Assembly: GCA_037179335.1 (NCBI GenBank)
Contig: JAKZHN010000062.1
Coordinates: 1-64,000, forward strand
Source of the DNA: Cyclaneusma minus
Taxonomy: Eukaryota > Ascomycota > Leotiomycetes > Marthamycetales > Marthamycetaceae
Reading direction: 5' to 3'
Length of the DNA stretch: 64,000 bases
Part shown: positions 1 through 11,631 of the stretch, piece by piece
How the letters are laid out: every line of letters begins with the position of its first letter
Position numbering within the stretch: position 1 is the first letter of the stretch
Notes under the pieces: generated by a model
Database searches by the model: none
What the model saw: the letters and a program-made list of their open reading frames with translations, nothing else
What the model was told of the DNA's origin: nothing
Position numbers and translations under genes: made by a program

Positions 1-80
1 TGCACAAAATATCAATAACCTTCATTTATTTCCTACTCATTTCAACGCCCCCCCGCGTATTTTTTTCCTTTTATTTTCGG

Positions 81-102
81 CCCCCCCCCCCCCCAAAAAA
101 AA
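81..102. repeat. Low-complexity C14-A8 tract
   Basis: A run of 14 C followed by 8 A, flanked by T-rich sequence. It would lie in the intron that follows the last visible exon of the neighbouring minus-strand gene. Homopolymers of this length are prone to sequencing error, so the exact length should not be trusted. Confidence 0.8.
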
Positions 103-117
103 GCTTCACCCACTTAC

Positions 118-2203
118 ATAGCTTGCAAAGCGGAGCAGTCCAGCAGAACAGCCGCTCTTCCTATATCGACTATTGAGTGTGGATGCTTTTCGATTGCAAA
201 AGAGCAGATCTTGGAGATCAATGGGAGGTTCTCGACATCCGTCAGGGCGCGGATCAGGCTCTTCACAGTATCTGATGACAGTCCGGGTTCCGAATATAGT
301 CTCTTGGCTACCAAGATCTTACATGTCCAACTAAGCTCGAGTCTAGCCGTGGCCGCACGGGAATTGTGAGTGATGTCCGCCCTCTTCTCCTGGAGCCATT
401 CTTGAAGGGAGTTGTCGGAAAGCTTTTGTACGCTTGTTAGGAGACCACGGTCAAACAGTCCCTTAAGCTTCGTTGGCATCAATATCACAGCCTGCCAATG
501 CGTCAGTGCTGATCCGAGCGGTAAGGGAGAGGTAAGAACTCACGCTTACTTGATACTTCCGTTCCCATGTTCCTCTTCGGGAATAATGGCGTACCTCGAC
601 CGGCTTAACGTCTAGGAATGGTTGGTCGTTGTGGAAAAGGTCGGCAGCATCGATAAAGGGATGCCAGCTTTCTGAACCATCTACCACGTCTACCAGACCA
701 AACGTACAATACTCTTCGGCTTCCCCATAGCTGTTGTCCTTGGACTCTGTAGTTCCCCGTACTATAGTGGCCACATACACACGATTGCCGGTATCTTTCC
801 AAAGGTCCTTCAAAACGTCAACCATGCTTCTTTCCGATTGTTGGAGGTCCTCGGGTTCGGGAGACAGATCATCGAGCTTGCTCTGAAGCATATAGCCCAC
901 TACACCTGCAATCTCCGAATTGCCACTGTCAATACTTGCGCTCCATTCCTTCAACAAGTCTCGGAGCTTGTGGTTTTGATCCTGTATCATCGATGCTAAA
1001 GAAGCCTGACCGCCGGAAGAGTGGATAAGGTCGTATACAACCACCAGTCGACGTCCGGAGGTTACCGTTGACAGTTCCTGTTGCACATCCGAGTGACTGT
1101 TCGAACCATGAGCAAGTATCAAGAAGATCAACTCGCGACACGACACAGCCGAAATATTGAAATAATCACGTACCAAGCTAGAAACGAGGCATCGAACTCA
1201 GGCGACTTCCCGCTTTCGAATACTTCATGAAGTCTTTCCCGCATACTCCACACGCACCTGTCCCCCCTCATGCTTAGAAGGCAAACAAATAGTAAACGTA
1301 GCAGAACCACCAGTCGACTCAGCACTGTCCTCTCCTTGTCAGTTCAAACACACCAACAATCGTCTCCCAAGCTCGATCTCACCATTTCCGCAATTTAAAC
1401 GCGGCACCTGCCTCATAGAGCACCATCCTGGCCAGTACCGGAGTCATATCATTCGCAGCGACTCCAAAGAAACGGGCCACTTTCCCCATCACATCTTTCA
1501 GCAATTTCTGCCACGCCGGATTCTTGAGCTCGAAATTTCCGGCTGCGATTTCCCATATCTTTCCCGGGCTCGAACTGCTCGAATCGCTCGAACCAAGGGA
1601 CGTATCAGCTTCCCCTTCGCGAGATGCATCAGCTTTCTCGTCAAGTCCGGCACCTTTACCACTCTCCCCTTCAACACCCTCGTCAACTCTCTCATCACAA
1701 ATCACTTCCCTTCCCACACTCTTGAAAACCGTCGTATCAGCCTCAGAAAGCGGCAAGCCCAACCATCCAACGCCATCAATCCATATTCCCGGATTCACGG
1801 CATTACGAACCACCACCTCCGTAGCGAACGAGCCTGAAGCTGCTGCTGCGTTGATGCGGGTGGAAAAGAGGCATTCGCTGAGGCCTCGCCGTAGCGATTC
1901 GGTCGTCAATGTCGGCATGTTTGCGGGATCGACAGAGATTTGGAAATCAGGGCATTGCGAGGCTCGAGGATTGTATGGGAAATGTGGGACTTGGAATTTG
2001 GGCAGTTGTCCTGAGGGACTGGTGTTTGGTTGTGGTTTCATTCGTTTGAACTTTTTACGCGGGTCGCGTTGTGTGACGATCATCCTTGGCGAAGCACGCC
2101 GCGTGGTCTCGTGACTACATGGAAGCCTTGCTGCCTTAAACCTCCTTTCACTCAATGTTGCAATGGATGAGATTGAGAGCACGGGAAATACATATGTACT
2201 CAT
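118..2203 (-). pseudogene. Decayed paralog of the 2OG-Fe(II) dioxygenase-like gene next to it (3' end beyond window)
   Basis: Exons can be placed by alignment with the intact neighbour: 1383-2203, 1174-1324, 550-1096 and 118-491, with a donor (GTAAGT) at the last one leading out of the window. Introns sit at the same places and phases as in the paralog. Shared blocks include SGSFAT/NPGIWI/GLPLS early on, LPSKHEGG in exon 2, VTSGRRLVVVYDL in exon 3 and LMPTKLKGLF in exon 4. Signs of decay: exon 2 is out of frame by one base between RVEYAGK and HEVFESGKSPEFD (near 1225). The metal histidine expected before the VTSGRR motif is Gln (DVQQEL against DVQHEL in the neighbour). The HxD metal site upstream is unrecognisable (KLRKC). 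The start is uncertain; ATGs at 2203, 2083 and 1918 are in frame. The 3' quarter of the gene is not in this window. Either a pseudogene or one sequencing error in a non-catalytic protein. Confidence 0.7.
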
Positions 2204-2293
2204 TGCACAGTTCAACCATTGAAGTGAAAGTTGTGAAAAGACCGAGGCTTGGTGAGAATTTGAAAATGATTGAAATTGGTTGGTTAGTGAATC

Positions 2294-5200
2294 TCACGTT
2301 AAATCCACCACAACCTCTGGCGCCTTTTTCTTCGCCGGCCCAACCCCTGGCTCTGGCGCCTTTCTCTTCGCCGGCACAACAGAAGTACTCGGATTAGGTC
2401 CCTCGGCATTAGGCCCAAGAGGCAGCAAAGCCGGCCTTGGCCAGCCATTTCGTACGCCTCCCAGCTCTGCAATCTCCTCATATTTCCTTCCCAGCAAGAT
2501 CCTCAAAGTGGCATTGTCAAAAGCCTGCATAGCCTCCCTTGCCGTGTCAAATCTGCTCTTCCATTCCCTGACCTGGCCGTTAAACAAGTCCAGCGTTTTG
2601 GTGACTTTGAAGTTGAGACCTTTCGGATTCAGGGGATCCACGATGAACTCATATTTTCTGCTGCGGACTCGAGTTTCGAGATGCTTTCGGCGATCCTTTC
2701 CGGCTTTGAAACTCCAGGTCTGCATCGCTGGGTTTTGCAGGAAGTTGTCCATTTGGACACAATCTGAGCATCCGCAGCCGGCGGGTGGATGGTAGTAGTC
2801 TTGCGGTGGTGTCGGCTCTTGGCCCACGTAGCTCCTGATATAAGCGTCTAGAAACCCTTCGAATATCCTGTAGAAAAACCACTCTTCCGGATCCAGAGCA
2901 TCTTCGCCTCGGAACTTCTCAAATAGTGCGTGGAGGAATGGCAAGCAGGGGCTTACGAATTTGTGCCTGTTGCAGTCTTCATACTGTTTTGGGAGGATGA
3001 GCGACAGGTCGTGCACATGTTCCACCAAGCCGAGCAACCGAGCTTGGTGAATGACAGTTGCGAGCTCAGTCGGGTAACTCTTCAATTGAACAATTTTGGG
3101 AGCAACAGGTCCCACCCTGTCAAAGACGCGATGCGGGCGGCTGTACGTGCACAGAGGGAGAGGCACGGCCGTGAGACGATCAGGTACCGGCGCCCAGGCG
3201 CTGATGAGCTCGCGAAGAACGTACAGCGAAGATATTCTGAACACTACACTCTGGTAGAGCTTGTGTTTTGCCAGCAGAGAAAATCCCTATCAAAAACGCC
3301 AGAGACATCGAGGTCTGTATAACATGCTTTTTGACAGTTGTGAAGACTCTTTTCGGAATTAGTTTAGCAATATGTCCTATCTTGTTAGGATATAACTTAC
3401 TTTTGGTAGAGTAAGACACCAGCAGAGCTGTAAAAGCGTATGCAAGCAGCCACGAGATCCCTTCCATCTTCCACAGAAGACATAGTACAGATGTCCAATG
3501 CATCTGAGCACTTTTTGTTGATCCATTCTTTCAAGTAACTCTCGTCCAACTCATCCCTGCAAGACGCGCTTTTGTAGCCACGCTCCAATTCCAGGAGCAT
3601 ATTATAGCGTTCGCTCCAGTCAGCAGGTTGCGAGAACCCAATATCGAGACTATGCGAGTGTAAGCCGGGTGCCAAACCAATTGAGCTGCATACACTTACG
3701 TCTTCTCCAACTCTCGGAATTTGTGCAGGGCAATTGCCTTCCCTAGATCAGAAAACACAGACAATGGAAGCTCCCAAATGCCATTAGAGCATGCTTGGAC
3801 GAGCATTGGAACATCGCCGAGTTTCAAACAGGCGCGTATCAGCGATCCCATAACCTTCTGCGAGAATGGTCTTGAACCCGTCTTATCCCCTGATAGCTCT
3901 TTGTATTCAGGACTGGTCTGGTACGCAATATCCGTGACCATTCTCTTGCACGTTTGCTGTAGCAGAACACGTGCATCATTGCCTTCCGGATCGTAAGTTG
4001 ACTGTGGAATCAAGTCGTCGATCCATTTCGCCAAGAGGATTTGCTCGTTGTCTGTCACCTCTTTAGGTGTTAGGAATTTGGCGTAGAAAAAACCCTCGAG
4101 CTGTGACGGCATCAACACCACAACCTGCCAATTGTTAGAATTACTCTGTTGAAATTGCCTCGGGGAGAATCCTTACTGCTCGCCGCCAAGTGTAGTCGAC
4201 TCTGCTGCATTCTTCGAGGCTATCCTCATATTCCTCGTCATCTGGACCGCAGGGCCCAAATTCCTCCGATTGCACAATCATGTCCATATCAATCTCAATA
4301 GACTTCTTTATCCTTTTGCCAAAAGGAAGCTCGAGAAAACCACTAAGGGTGACCTTGTCGTCTTTGACGTCTTCATTATGGTCGTCACTAAATGCTGTCC
4401 GCTTCAGACTTGCAAGGCAGGCGTAGAATCCTTTTTGCCGAGCAAGGTCTTGAAGGATCGAGACCACCGCCCGATCTTGTCTCTGCAAAGCATCAAACGA
4501 CAGCTTGTCAGGCTTAATCTCGTCGACGAGCTCGTAAACCAGTACATCCGGGAGTTCAGGTTCGGGTTTCTCGGAATCCGCTTTCCACAGGTCCAGTAGA
4601 CGACCCAGTTTCTGATTCACATTGTCCAGGTCCGAGGCCGACGGAGGCTGACGACCTTTCTCAGCAAAGAGATCATATTCGATCACCAACCGACGCCCAG
4701 CAGTAACCGGAAGCAATTCATGCTGCACATCCGCGTACCTTTTCACAGTAAAGTCAGCTTTCATCCACAGGACCATAACCCATTTGAAACATAGCAAAGA
4801 ACAGTGTCATACCAAGTCATCCAACAAGCATCAAATTCGCTCGTCCCCGCACTCTCAAAAACCTTCGTAATCCCCCCATGTTCCACCCTCACCTCCCCTC
4901 CCTTATGCCCACTCGGCAGCACAAACACCAACTTCGCAAAATATTCACCCTCTTGCGCTCTCCCCTCCCTGTCCCTTCCCATCCCCTCCCACGCCCCCTC
5001 TTCATAAAGCATCAACCGTTCCAAAATCGGCACAATCCCCGAACTCACCTTCCCACCGCGATTATCCAAACACCCAAAACACCCTCCCACCTTCGTCACA
5101 ATCTCATCCACCAACCCCTGCCACTTTGGATTCCGCAGTTCGAACCACTCACAGTTCAATGCCCAGACCTCTTCATCCCAGTACTTCCCGCTACCGTCGA

Positions 5201-5624
5201 GGGGGTTAGGGCCATTCTCGTCTCCAAGTTCCTCACAAGCACGCTTGAAAACACCAGCGTCGCCATCCGAAAGCGGCAGCCCAATCGAACCGTGTTCCTC
5301 GATCCAGATACCGGGATTTGTGGGATTAGGAAGCGGCTCTGATGTCGCAAACGACCCAGCCACTGCATTGCTTTCATAGGAACCCGAAAGACATTCTTCA
5401 AGTCTCTGCTTTAGGTCTTCAATGGTGAAGTCTTCAGGAATGGATTCTCCTCCAAGGCCATGTTTGACCTCTTCGGTGGTGAGGTTCGCTGGCGCTGGAC
5501 GCGTTTGAGTCTCCAGTGTCGCCATCTTGTCCGACTTTTGCTGCGTAGCGAAATGAAGCACGAGATCTAAATCATCGCGGGGTTCCAATGGTGATTGGAT
5601 TGGAAGATTTACATCCGTCTGCAT
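2294..5624 (-). CDS. Fungal 2OG-Fe(II) dioxygenase-fold protein, probably non-canonical (996 aa)
   Basis: Five exons join in frame: 4813-5624, 4177-4738, 3700-4124, 3401-3649 and 2294-3236. The last intron (3237-3400) is the least certain. The protein belongs to the large fungal family with a prolyl-4-hydroxylase-like double-stranded beta helix. Visible marks: GIWIEEHGSIGLPLS near residue 105, LMLYEEG near 220, LVFVLPSGHKGGEV, then DVQHELLPVTAGRRLVIEYDL (distal metal His and the Arg that binds 2-oxoglutarate), and a C-terminal CGCSDC...RRKHLE block. In the family as I know it, the first metal motif after LLYE is HxD. Here the matching place reads GRD, so one ligand appears lost while Asp, distal His and Arg remain. 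The tail is Lys/Pro-rich (PAKRKAPE, PAKKKAPE) and could hold a nuclear signal. The substrate is unknown. A head-to-tail decayed paralog follows directly downstream. The start at 5624 is the first ATG; MATLETQ 33 codons later is possible. Confidence 0.8.
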
Positions 5625-6398
5625 CAGTTGGGCCGTAGAGATCGAAATTCAAGTATCAATGGAGTATCAATGGTGACGCGATGCGACTCTGCTTTGGTTT
5701 TGGGACGCGTCTCGCGATCCGCGTCGATCATGGATCATCCTGTTCACTAGTCTTAGCACGCTGCACGCGTATTCCCGGGACGTACCCTCGCCAGTCGAGT
5801 TCCATTTCTGGCCTTACTCCAGGTATGTTTCTTGAGGCCAACCTTGAGACATCAGTCAAACCAGCTTAACCTTATCGTCTCGAGTCCGTCTGCAAATATA
5901 AGACGTTAGAAAATGAAGCTAGCAGTAGTCCATTCCACTGGACCGTCAAGAGCACGAAAATCAGCAAAAAGCCACGCATTTTCGCATCTATGAATGTGCT
6001 TTGTACTATCTACCATGCTCAAACATCCCTTCATGGGAATCAACGAGCTGTTCATTCCCTAATCCCATCCCTTAAAAAGGCTCAACAGAAGCCGACCTCG
6101 AGAAATCATGGTGCCTCATCTCCTTCTTTGCCTTTCAAAAAAGGATCAGCCCCATCCATCATAGCAAGACTTTTCCCACCCCAAGCCGTCGTGATCATTC
6201 ATTAGGAGAAGCCGCTCTGCATAGGAGGCTTGCGCGCATCCATACTCTTTTTCCTATTGCATGCCAAACCTACAAAAGTGGGAATCTCTGCTCGTTCAAA
6301 CCCAAAAAACAAATCAAACTGAATAAACGCCGTTTTTACCGAATGCAAGCTCTTTGCACTTGTTATGACATCCTTGAGCGGACCCAAGCGCTTTGTTT
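5625..6398. other. Intergenic, no gene seen
   Basis: Upstream region of the dioxygenase-like gene and 3' flank of the importin gene. Short open frames on both strands have no coding features. No tRNA or repeat was recognised. Confidence 0.5.
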
Positions 6399-9300
6399 TT
6401 AAGGTGCCTGGCCGTTGGGAGCGGTAGCAGCGGCGGCTGCAGCTGCCGCGGCGGCATTGGCATTGGCCTCGGCTTGGTGGATAACGGTTTGGACGATTTG
6501 TTGTTCCTCGGGGCTGAGGTTGGTGGTCAGGGAGTTGTAGAGTGGGGGCTGGTCTTGCTGGAGCTCTGCGGGTTCATGTGTTAGCATCGCCTTCCCTTCG
6601 TGGGACGTGGCGGTTGGGAGAAAAACTTACTAAGAAGAGCGTCGCGGAACAGCTGGTAGGGCTCGATTTTGTCAAGAGGAGTTTCCAAAAGACTCTCCTC
6701 GGCCAGCTCATCGTCCGAGCTTTCGTGGTCGAGGTTACCGAACTTCTGGGCCTGTAGTTTCTTCCTTAATAAATTGCGCCTTATATATAAAAAAGATTTA
6801 CTGACCTCCTCATTCAGGAACTCCAAATATGCGCTGCTCTCGTCTTTGCCTTCACCGGTTTCAGTCTCATCGGGGTCCTCGGTCCAGGCATTGTCATCAC
6901 CGGCCCAGTCGCCATCGTCTTCGTCCTCGAAGGTCGATTCTTCCAGCGGGAAATCGTCCTTCAAAGCTTCTTCGCGGTTCTTGAATGCTTCTGGTAAGGT
7001 CTGGAAAAGACGAACGATGCCTTGGAGCAATCTTGGCCACCCCTGCTGTACGCTGACAGGTACTTGATCGGCACTCAGTGTGAGCAAAGCAACAATAGCG
7101 GCGATCGAAAGTTTCTTGTCGTGAACGCGGGTAAAGCTCTCGATACTGGAGAACCACAGACTGAAGAACTTGTTCGTCCAGCCTTTCGATTCGAGGACGT
7201 GGAGGGTAAGGATGGGGTTGTAGTGGACCGCGTTGATCACCATCTCCATAAGGTGAATCCTGTACGACTTAACCTTGGGATCCGAGTTCGTCAACACGCG
7301 CATGGCCATCTCAACAAACTGCAGAACGTAGTTGTCGATATGTCCACGAAGGCTGAGCATCATGCCTTCGGCAAGCTTGCAGGCACAGATGCGATCGACA
7401 CCACCGACTTTGTCATCAGCGAACATGTCGTGAACCATGCCAAACAGAGCCTCCGTGTAGGCAGGAGTTTGGATGAGGTGCTGGCTACCATATTGGACAA
7501 AGTTGTCGAGAGCTGGCAGCATGTCCTCGAGGTAAAGCTCGGCACCGGCTTTGAAGGTTGCGTGGACGAGTTCGAAAGCTTGCCACATGGTAGGAGATAT
7601 CGACTTGGCGGCGAATGTACAGCTGTCGATGATCTCAAAGACCTCGTTGTACAAGTCTAAATGATTGTTAGTCGTCTTATCCTGAGCGGGGACTTCCATT
7701 GGGCAAAAACATACCGTAAAGCTTGTTCTCAAGAGTGATCTTGACAACAGGCATGAGAATGGCTTCCATGTGCAAGAGAACATCGGGAGTGCTCTCCAAC
7801 GTGAGAATCAAGGTACCGATGGTCTGTAGAACTCCAAGCGCGGTAATGCTCTTGTCGTCAAGGTAGTCACCATAATCGTCATCGTCTCTTGAGCCGTTCT
7901 TCTCCAGTAGCTCCCGAACAATTCGGAGGTAAGTATCGCGCAACTGCTCACTGAGAGCCACGGCGAACGGAGTCAACTCGGCAGCAAAAATCTCGACGAA
8001 ATCTTCCATGACGTTCGATAGCGCATCGACATCGACCTCATTGGCAAGCTTGAGGAGCTGTTGCATGATCTGAGGGATGTTCTGTTGCATGTTCGTGCGG
8101 ATGATATCGTGGCGGATAAGGGGTTGAAGTGCCAAAGCAGCTTCCACCCGAACCGGAAGATCTTCGTCTGCCATACAGGCAAGGATGCTGCGGTAGATGA
8201 GGATAAGGTTGTTCGGGTCCTTGAAATCAAGCTGTTCAAACTTCTCCACTGTGTCGCAAGCGCGGGCGCGAAGGTAACCTTGAGAACTCCTGAAGTCGGG
8301 GAAGACGTAGCGGACCAAGAAATACTCGATCTCTGATGCGATCGGGCTCTTCTTTCCAAGAATGACGCTGGACAATGTGCCAATCATTCTTAGAGCTCCC
8401 TCCTTCTGAATGTGGTTCTTTGCACTTTCCTCGGCAGCCTCGTACTCCTGAACAATCTTGTTGACGAATGTCAAGATGCTGAATGTGTGCTTCCGGCGCA
8501 CCTTGGTGAGCGTCACCAAGAAGTTCGTTGCAGCAACATCCGGGGCCGATACCTCCTCGTAGTAGTTGAGCTTATGGTGAAGGTAATCCTCGGGGTCGTC
8601 CCTGAACTTCTCAACGTCCTCTTCCGACAAGCAAAGTACGGGGAACAGGAAGTGGGTCACCAAGACATCCAAGTTGGGCTTGAGATGCGCCCACATGGCC
8701 TTTGGTCGCACACACTCATCGAGGAACACCAGGGTGTACGACAGGCATGGGCGACTGAGCCATGTGGTTTTCGCAACCCACTTCTCGATTTGTCCAAGGT
8801 ATGTTTTGAGGATTTCGGGCGCGATGGTGGCTGTGAACCATTTGGCGAACTCGTTGTAGTCTTCGCCATTACCCTTGGTCAGAGAGCTGGGGTTGCCGTA
8901 GCTGTGGTCATTAGTAAACTTCCACGTAGTTGGAATATTGAGGCCTTCTTACCGGACAAAGAGTCGATTCAGGTTGAAATAGGACCATTTCTTTGCCTTC
9001 CACCAGTGATGCGTCTCGCGGTCGGAGGTGTCTTCTGGTAAGGCATTTGGAGGTGCCTCTTTTGCGACAATCTGGAGGAATAAGGTGCACCATTGGGTGA
9101 TGGAATCTTGTGCTCTCAGAGTTTGCGACAAATCAAACTACAGCCGTAAGTCTCTAGTCATCCCTCAGTCATTTCAGGCACTTACGAAAGTGGCATGCTT
9201 GTAGGCCTTCAAAACAATATGCAGCATCTCTCCAGCTTCGTCACTGTTCTCGTTGACCAGGGCAGATCCGATGGTCAACAAACGAGGGAAGGTTGCCTCC

Positions 9301-9950
9301 ACAATCTTGTCGAAGTCCGCACGGTTTTCGCCCGATCTGAAGCGAAAGACACGGCAGATGGCCAGCAGACACTGTAGACCAGCGAAAACGGCATTCGGGT
9401 CATTCTGGTTGAGCAGCTGGAGCGTGATGTCCATAAAGCTGGGCCATCTTTCCGGGAAGTCGTAGCTTAAGATCTTCTGTAGGATGGGGATGAGCTGTGA
9501 GCGGATCGGAGGGGGAGAGCTGGCGAGGACGGGCAGCAGCCGGTCCCTGAAGCGGGCCTTCTCTTCTTCTGGGATCGGTTTGTTCTGCGGGTAGAGGTCC
9601 TCGTTTGGAGCCCATCCTCTGTTGACTCGATTCTTCAGGTAAACGACGGCTGGACAGGTGCATTAGCATGAGTGGGATGGCGGGGTACAGCATCAGTGGT
9701 CTGCATACTCGAAAGACGAATCGGCGATTCTTGCTCAGCAGTCAGAATGTCGAGAAGGGCATCGACGAAGCCCGGATGGTCCTCGGCCTGGTGGAGACAG
9801 CGGTGTTAGCAGGTCGGCGCAGGCGAAGGGGGAGCTCGCGAGGCCAGGGAGACGACGTACCGACTTCAGATCCAACTCTGCCTGCCTTCGAGCATCGGCA
9901 TTCGTGGTCAGGGTAGCTGCAATGCGAGCGCGCAGCACGGTGACATCCAT
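6399..9950 (-). CDS. NMD5: Importin beta family karyopherin, importin-7/8 (Nmd5/Sxm1) type, 1047 aa
   Basis: Eight exons join in frame: 9861-9950, 9709-9787, 9186-9649, 8953-9137, 7715-8901, 6806-7656, 6631-6751 and 6399-6565. Total length matches the family (about 1040 aa). The N-terminus MDVTVLRARIAATL leads to the importin-N block (AVYLKNR-like VVYLKNRVNRGW). HEAT-repeat sequence follows with family marks SYDFPERWPSFM, HWWKAKKWSYFNLNRLFVR and YGNPSSLT. An acidic stretch of Asp/Glu (EDEDDGDWAGDD) comes before the C-terminus, as is usual in importin-7 proteins, and the end is an alanine run (10 Ala). These proteins carry cargo such as histones, ribosomal proteins and some kinases through the nuclear pore with RanGTP release. 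The yeast genes Nmd5 and Sxm1 are the two paralogs; which of them this corresponds to cannot be settled here. The small intron 6752-6805 is 54 nt and has no stop in frame. The start ATG at 9950 agrees with the family N-terminus. Confidence 0.93.
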
Positions 9951-11631
9951 CGTTGCTCGGATGCGCGGTGCGCGTGACCTTGGACTCAGCAGTCGGGTAT
10001 TGAAGGCGATGTGAGGTTGAGGCGCAAAGCCTTCGTGGGGGGGATGGCGGGCGGGATTCGACTTCAAAAGATGCAAAATTATTGCGGAGGACGAATGTTG
10101 TTTGGTGGTCCGGGCTCTGGGTCTTTGAAGGCGGTGTCAGCCCCTGCGATTCGCTCTTTTCCTCGGTCGGTGCCTGGTCGACGTTTCCCCTTGACGCGGC
10201 TTCAAACTTCAGTGCTGGGGCAAGCAGTTTGCATGAGGCCAGAAATAGTGCGCGAAACTTTATTTGCAAAATGCGACCATTGAGGTGCAGGAACAATTTT
10301 TGTCCTGCGCAGCCGAAAACCCTCGATTAGCAAGCCAGCCTCGCCTGGACCGTGTCTCCCCGTCGTCTCCACGACAGCATCATACCTCTCCGGCAGAAAA
10401 AGCGAGCGTGAAAGAATCGGCCTCGAGTTGCCCGACCGACTCCTTGGATCCAACAACGAAACACAGACTGTGTCGAATACCGAATATCTGTTTGTAACTA
10501 CATCGCCCATTGGTCGCTGCCTCACCGGCCGCCGCCCTCTGAAATCAGAGCATCAAACTCATCACAACCCCTCATCACGTGCCCTCCTTCTGCAAACAAC
10601 CGCGGGGTATTTGCTTCAGCTTCGCGATGCGACTTTATCAGCGAACAGTCCGAGCTTCTTCCCGCGTCCCGGTCGATGGATATGATAATCGAGTGAGTCA
10701 AGGAAGCTCCGCTGGACCCTATCTCAGGTCGAGTACACGCGGCCCTGGTGGGTTCAAGACTACAGCTTCGATGGAGTTTCCACATCTCGTGGCCCTCCTC
10801 CATAGGGCGTCACTCATGTGGAGTCCCACAAGCGACCCGCTTCACTGTCTCTTAGGTGAGTGACGGCATTTCTCAATCTCAGGTCAAACGGAGTGGGAGA
10901 AAACCGCTGCTTTCGACGTCTGGGACCTGAGCATCAGCATCAACATTTCGATCCTTGATAGCAACCACGATTCGCCTCTCGCTCCTATATCGCCCGATAC
11001 TTATCGCCACGGGACTCCGGAGCTTCAAGAACGTGAGCTATCGACGAGAGTCTGGGTAGGTAACTGCTATCTCTCCTTCTACATGCAATATTCCCGATGT
11101 CGAATCTCGATATTACTTCACTGTCGTTCTCCAAGTCACAGCATGTAGTCCCGCTGCAGCTCCTCAACCTAGTCGCATATGCATGCCCCTTCGGGATAGA
11201 GTGTGACCTCGATCCCTGCAGAGGAGCTTATCATCACTTTGAAGTCAAGAGGTCTTGAATGTAAAGAGGAGATGCACGGGATTGAATGACGGGACTGGAG
11301 GCAGCATAAATAGCCAGCTGCCTCCCCTTCGAAAGTCTCCTCTCCTTTGTCGAGTATTCGCTGCTCTACGAAGCTCAACTCCAAGTAAAGCTTGGTGATG
11401 TGAGCGGCCTTGAGGGAAAGCTTATTGTGACTTTCTGATTAGAGTTTACTTGATCTTGTTGCCGAGAACGTTTCTTGAAGAGCCTCTTTCTTTATCCTTG
11501 GACCACGTTTTCTCGAACCACGTTCCCGCATCCACTATCAAAAATCTCTGGTAGGCCAGACAGGTCACATCAATCCCAACCTTCAACTTCCAACAACTCC
11601 ATCTCGCCTTGTCCCCAGAACACCATCAAAA
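9951..11631. promoter_or_regulatory. Divergent intergenic region between importin and amine oxidase genes
   Basis: About 1.7 kb with no supported gene. It should contain both promoters and leaders. A CATAAATAG box on the plus strand near 11304-11312 lies about 320 bases before the amine oxidase ATG and could be its TATA element, which would imply a long leader. Other open frames here lack splice or codon support. Confidence 0.4.

Noticed and set aside
1524..2114. 196-codon plus-strand frame
   Set aside because: Antisense shadow of the first exon of the decayed dioxygenase-like paralog.
7022..7660. 212-codon plus-strand frame
   Set aside because: It lies antisense within a large exon of the importin gene and has no similarity of its own.
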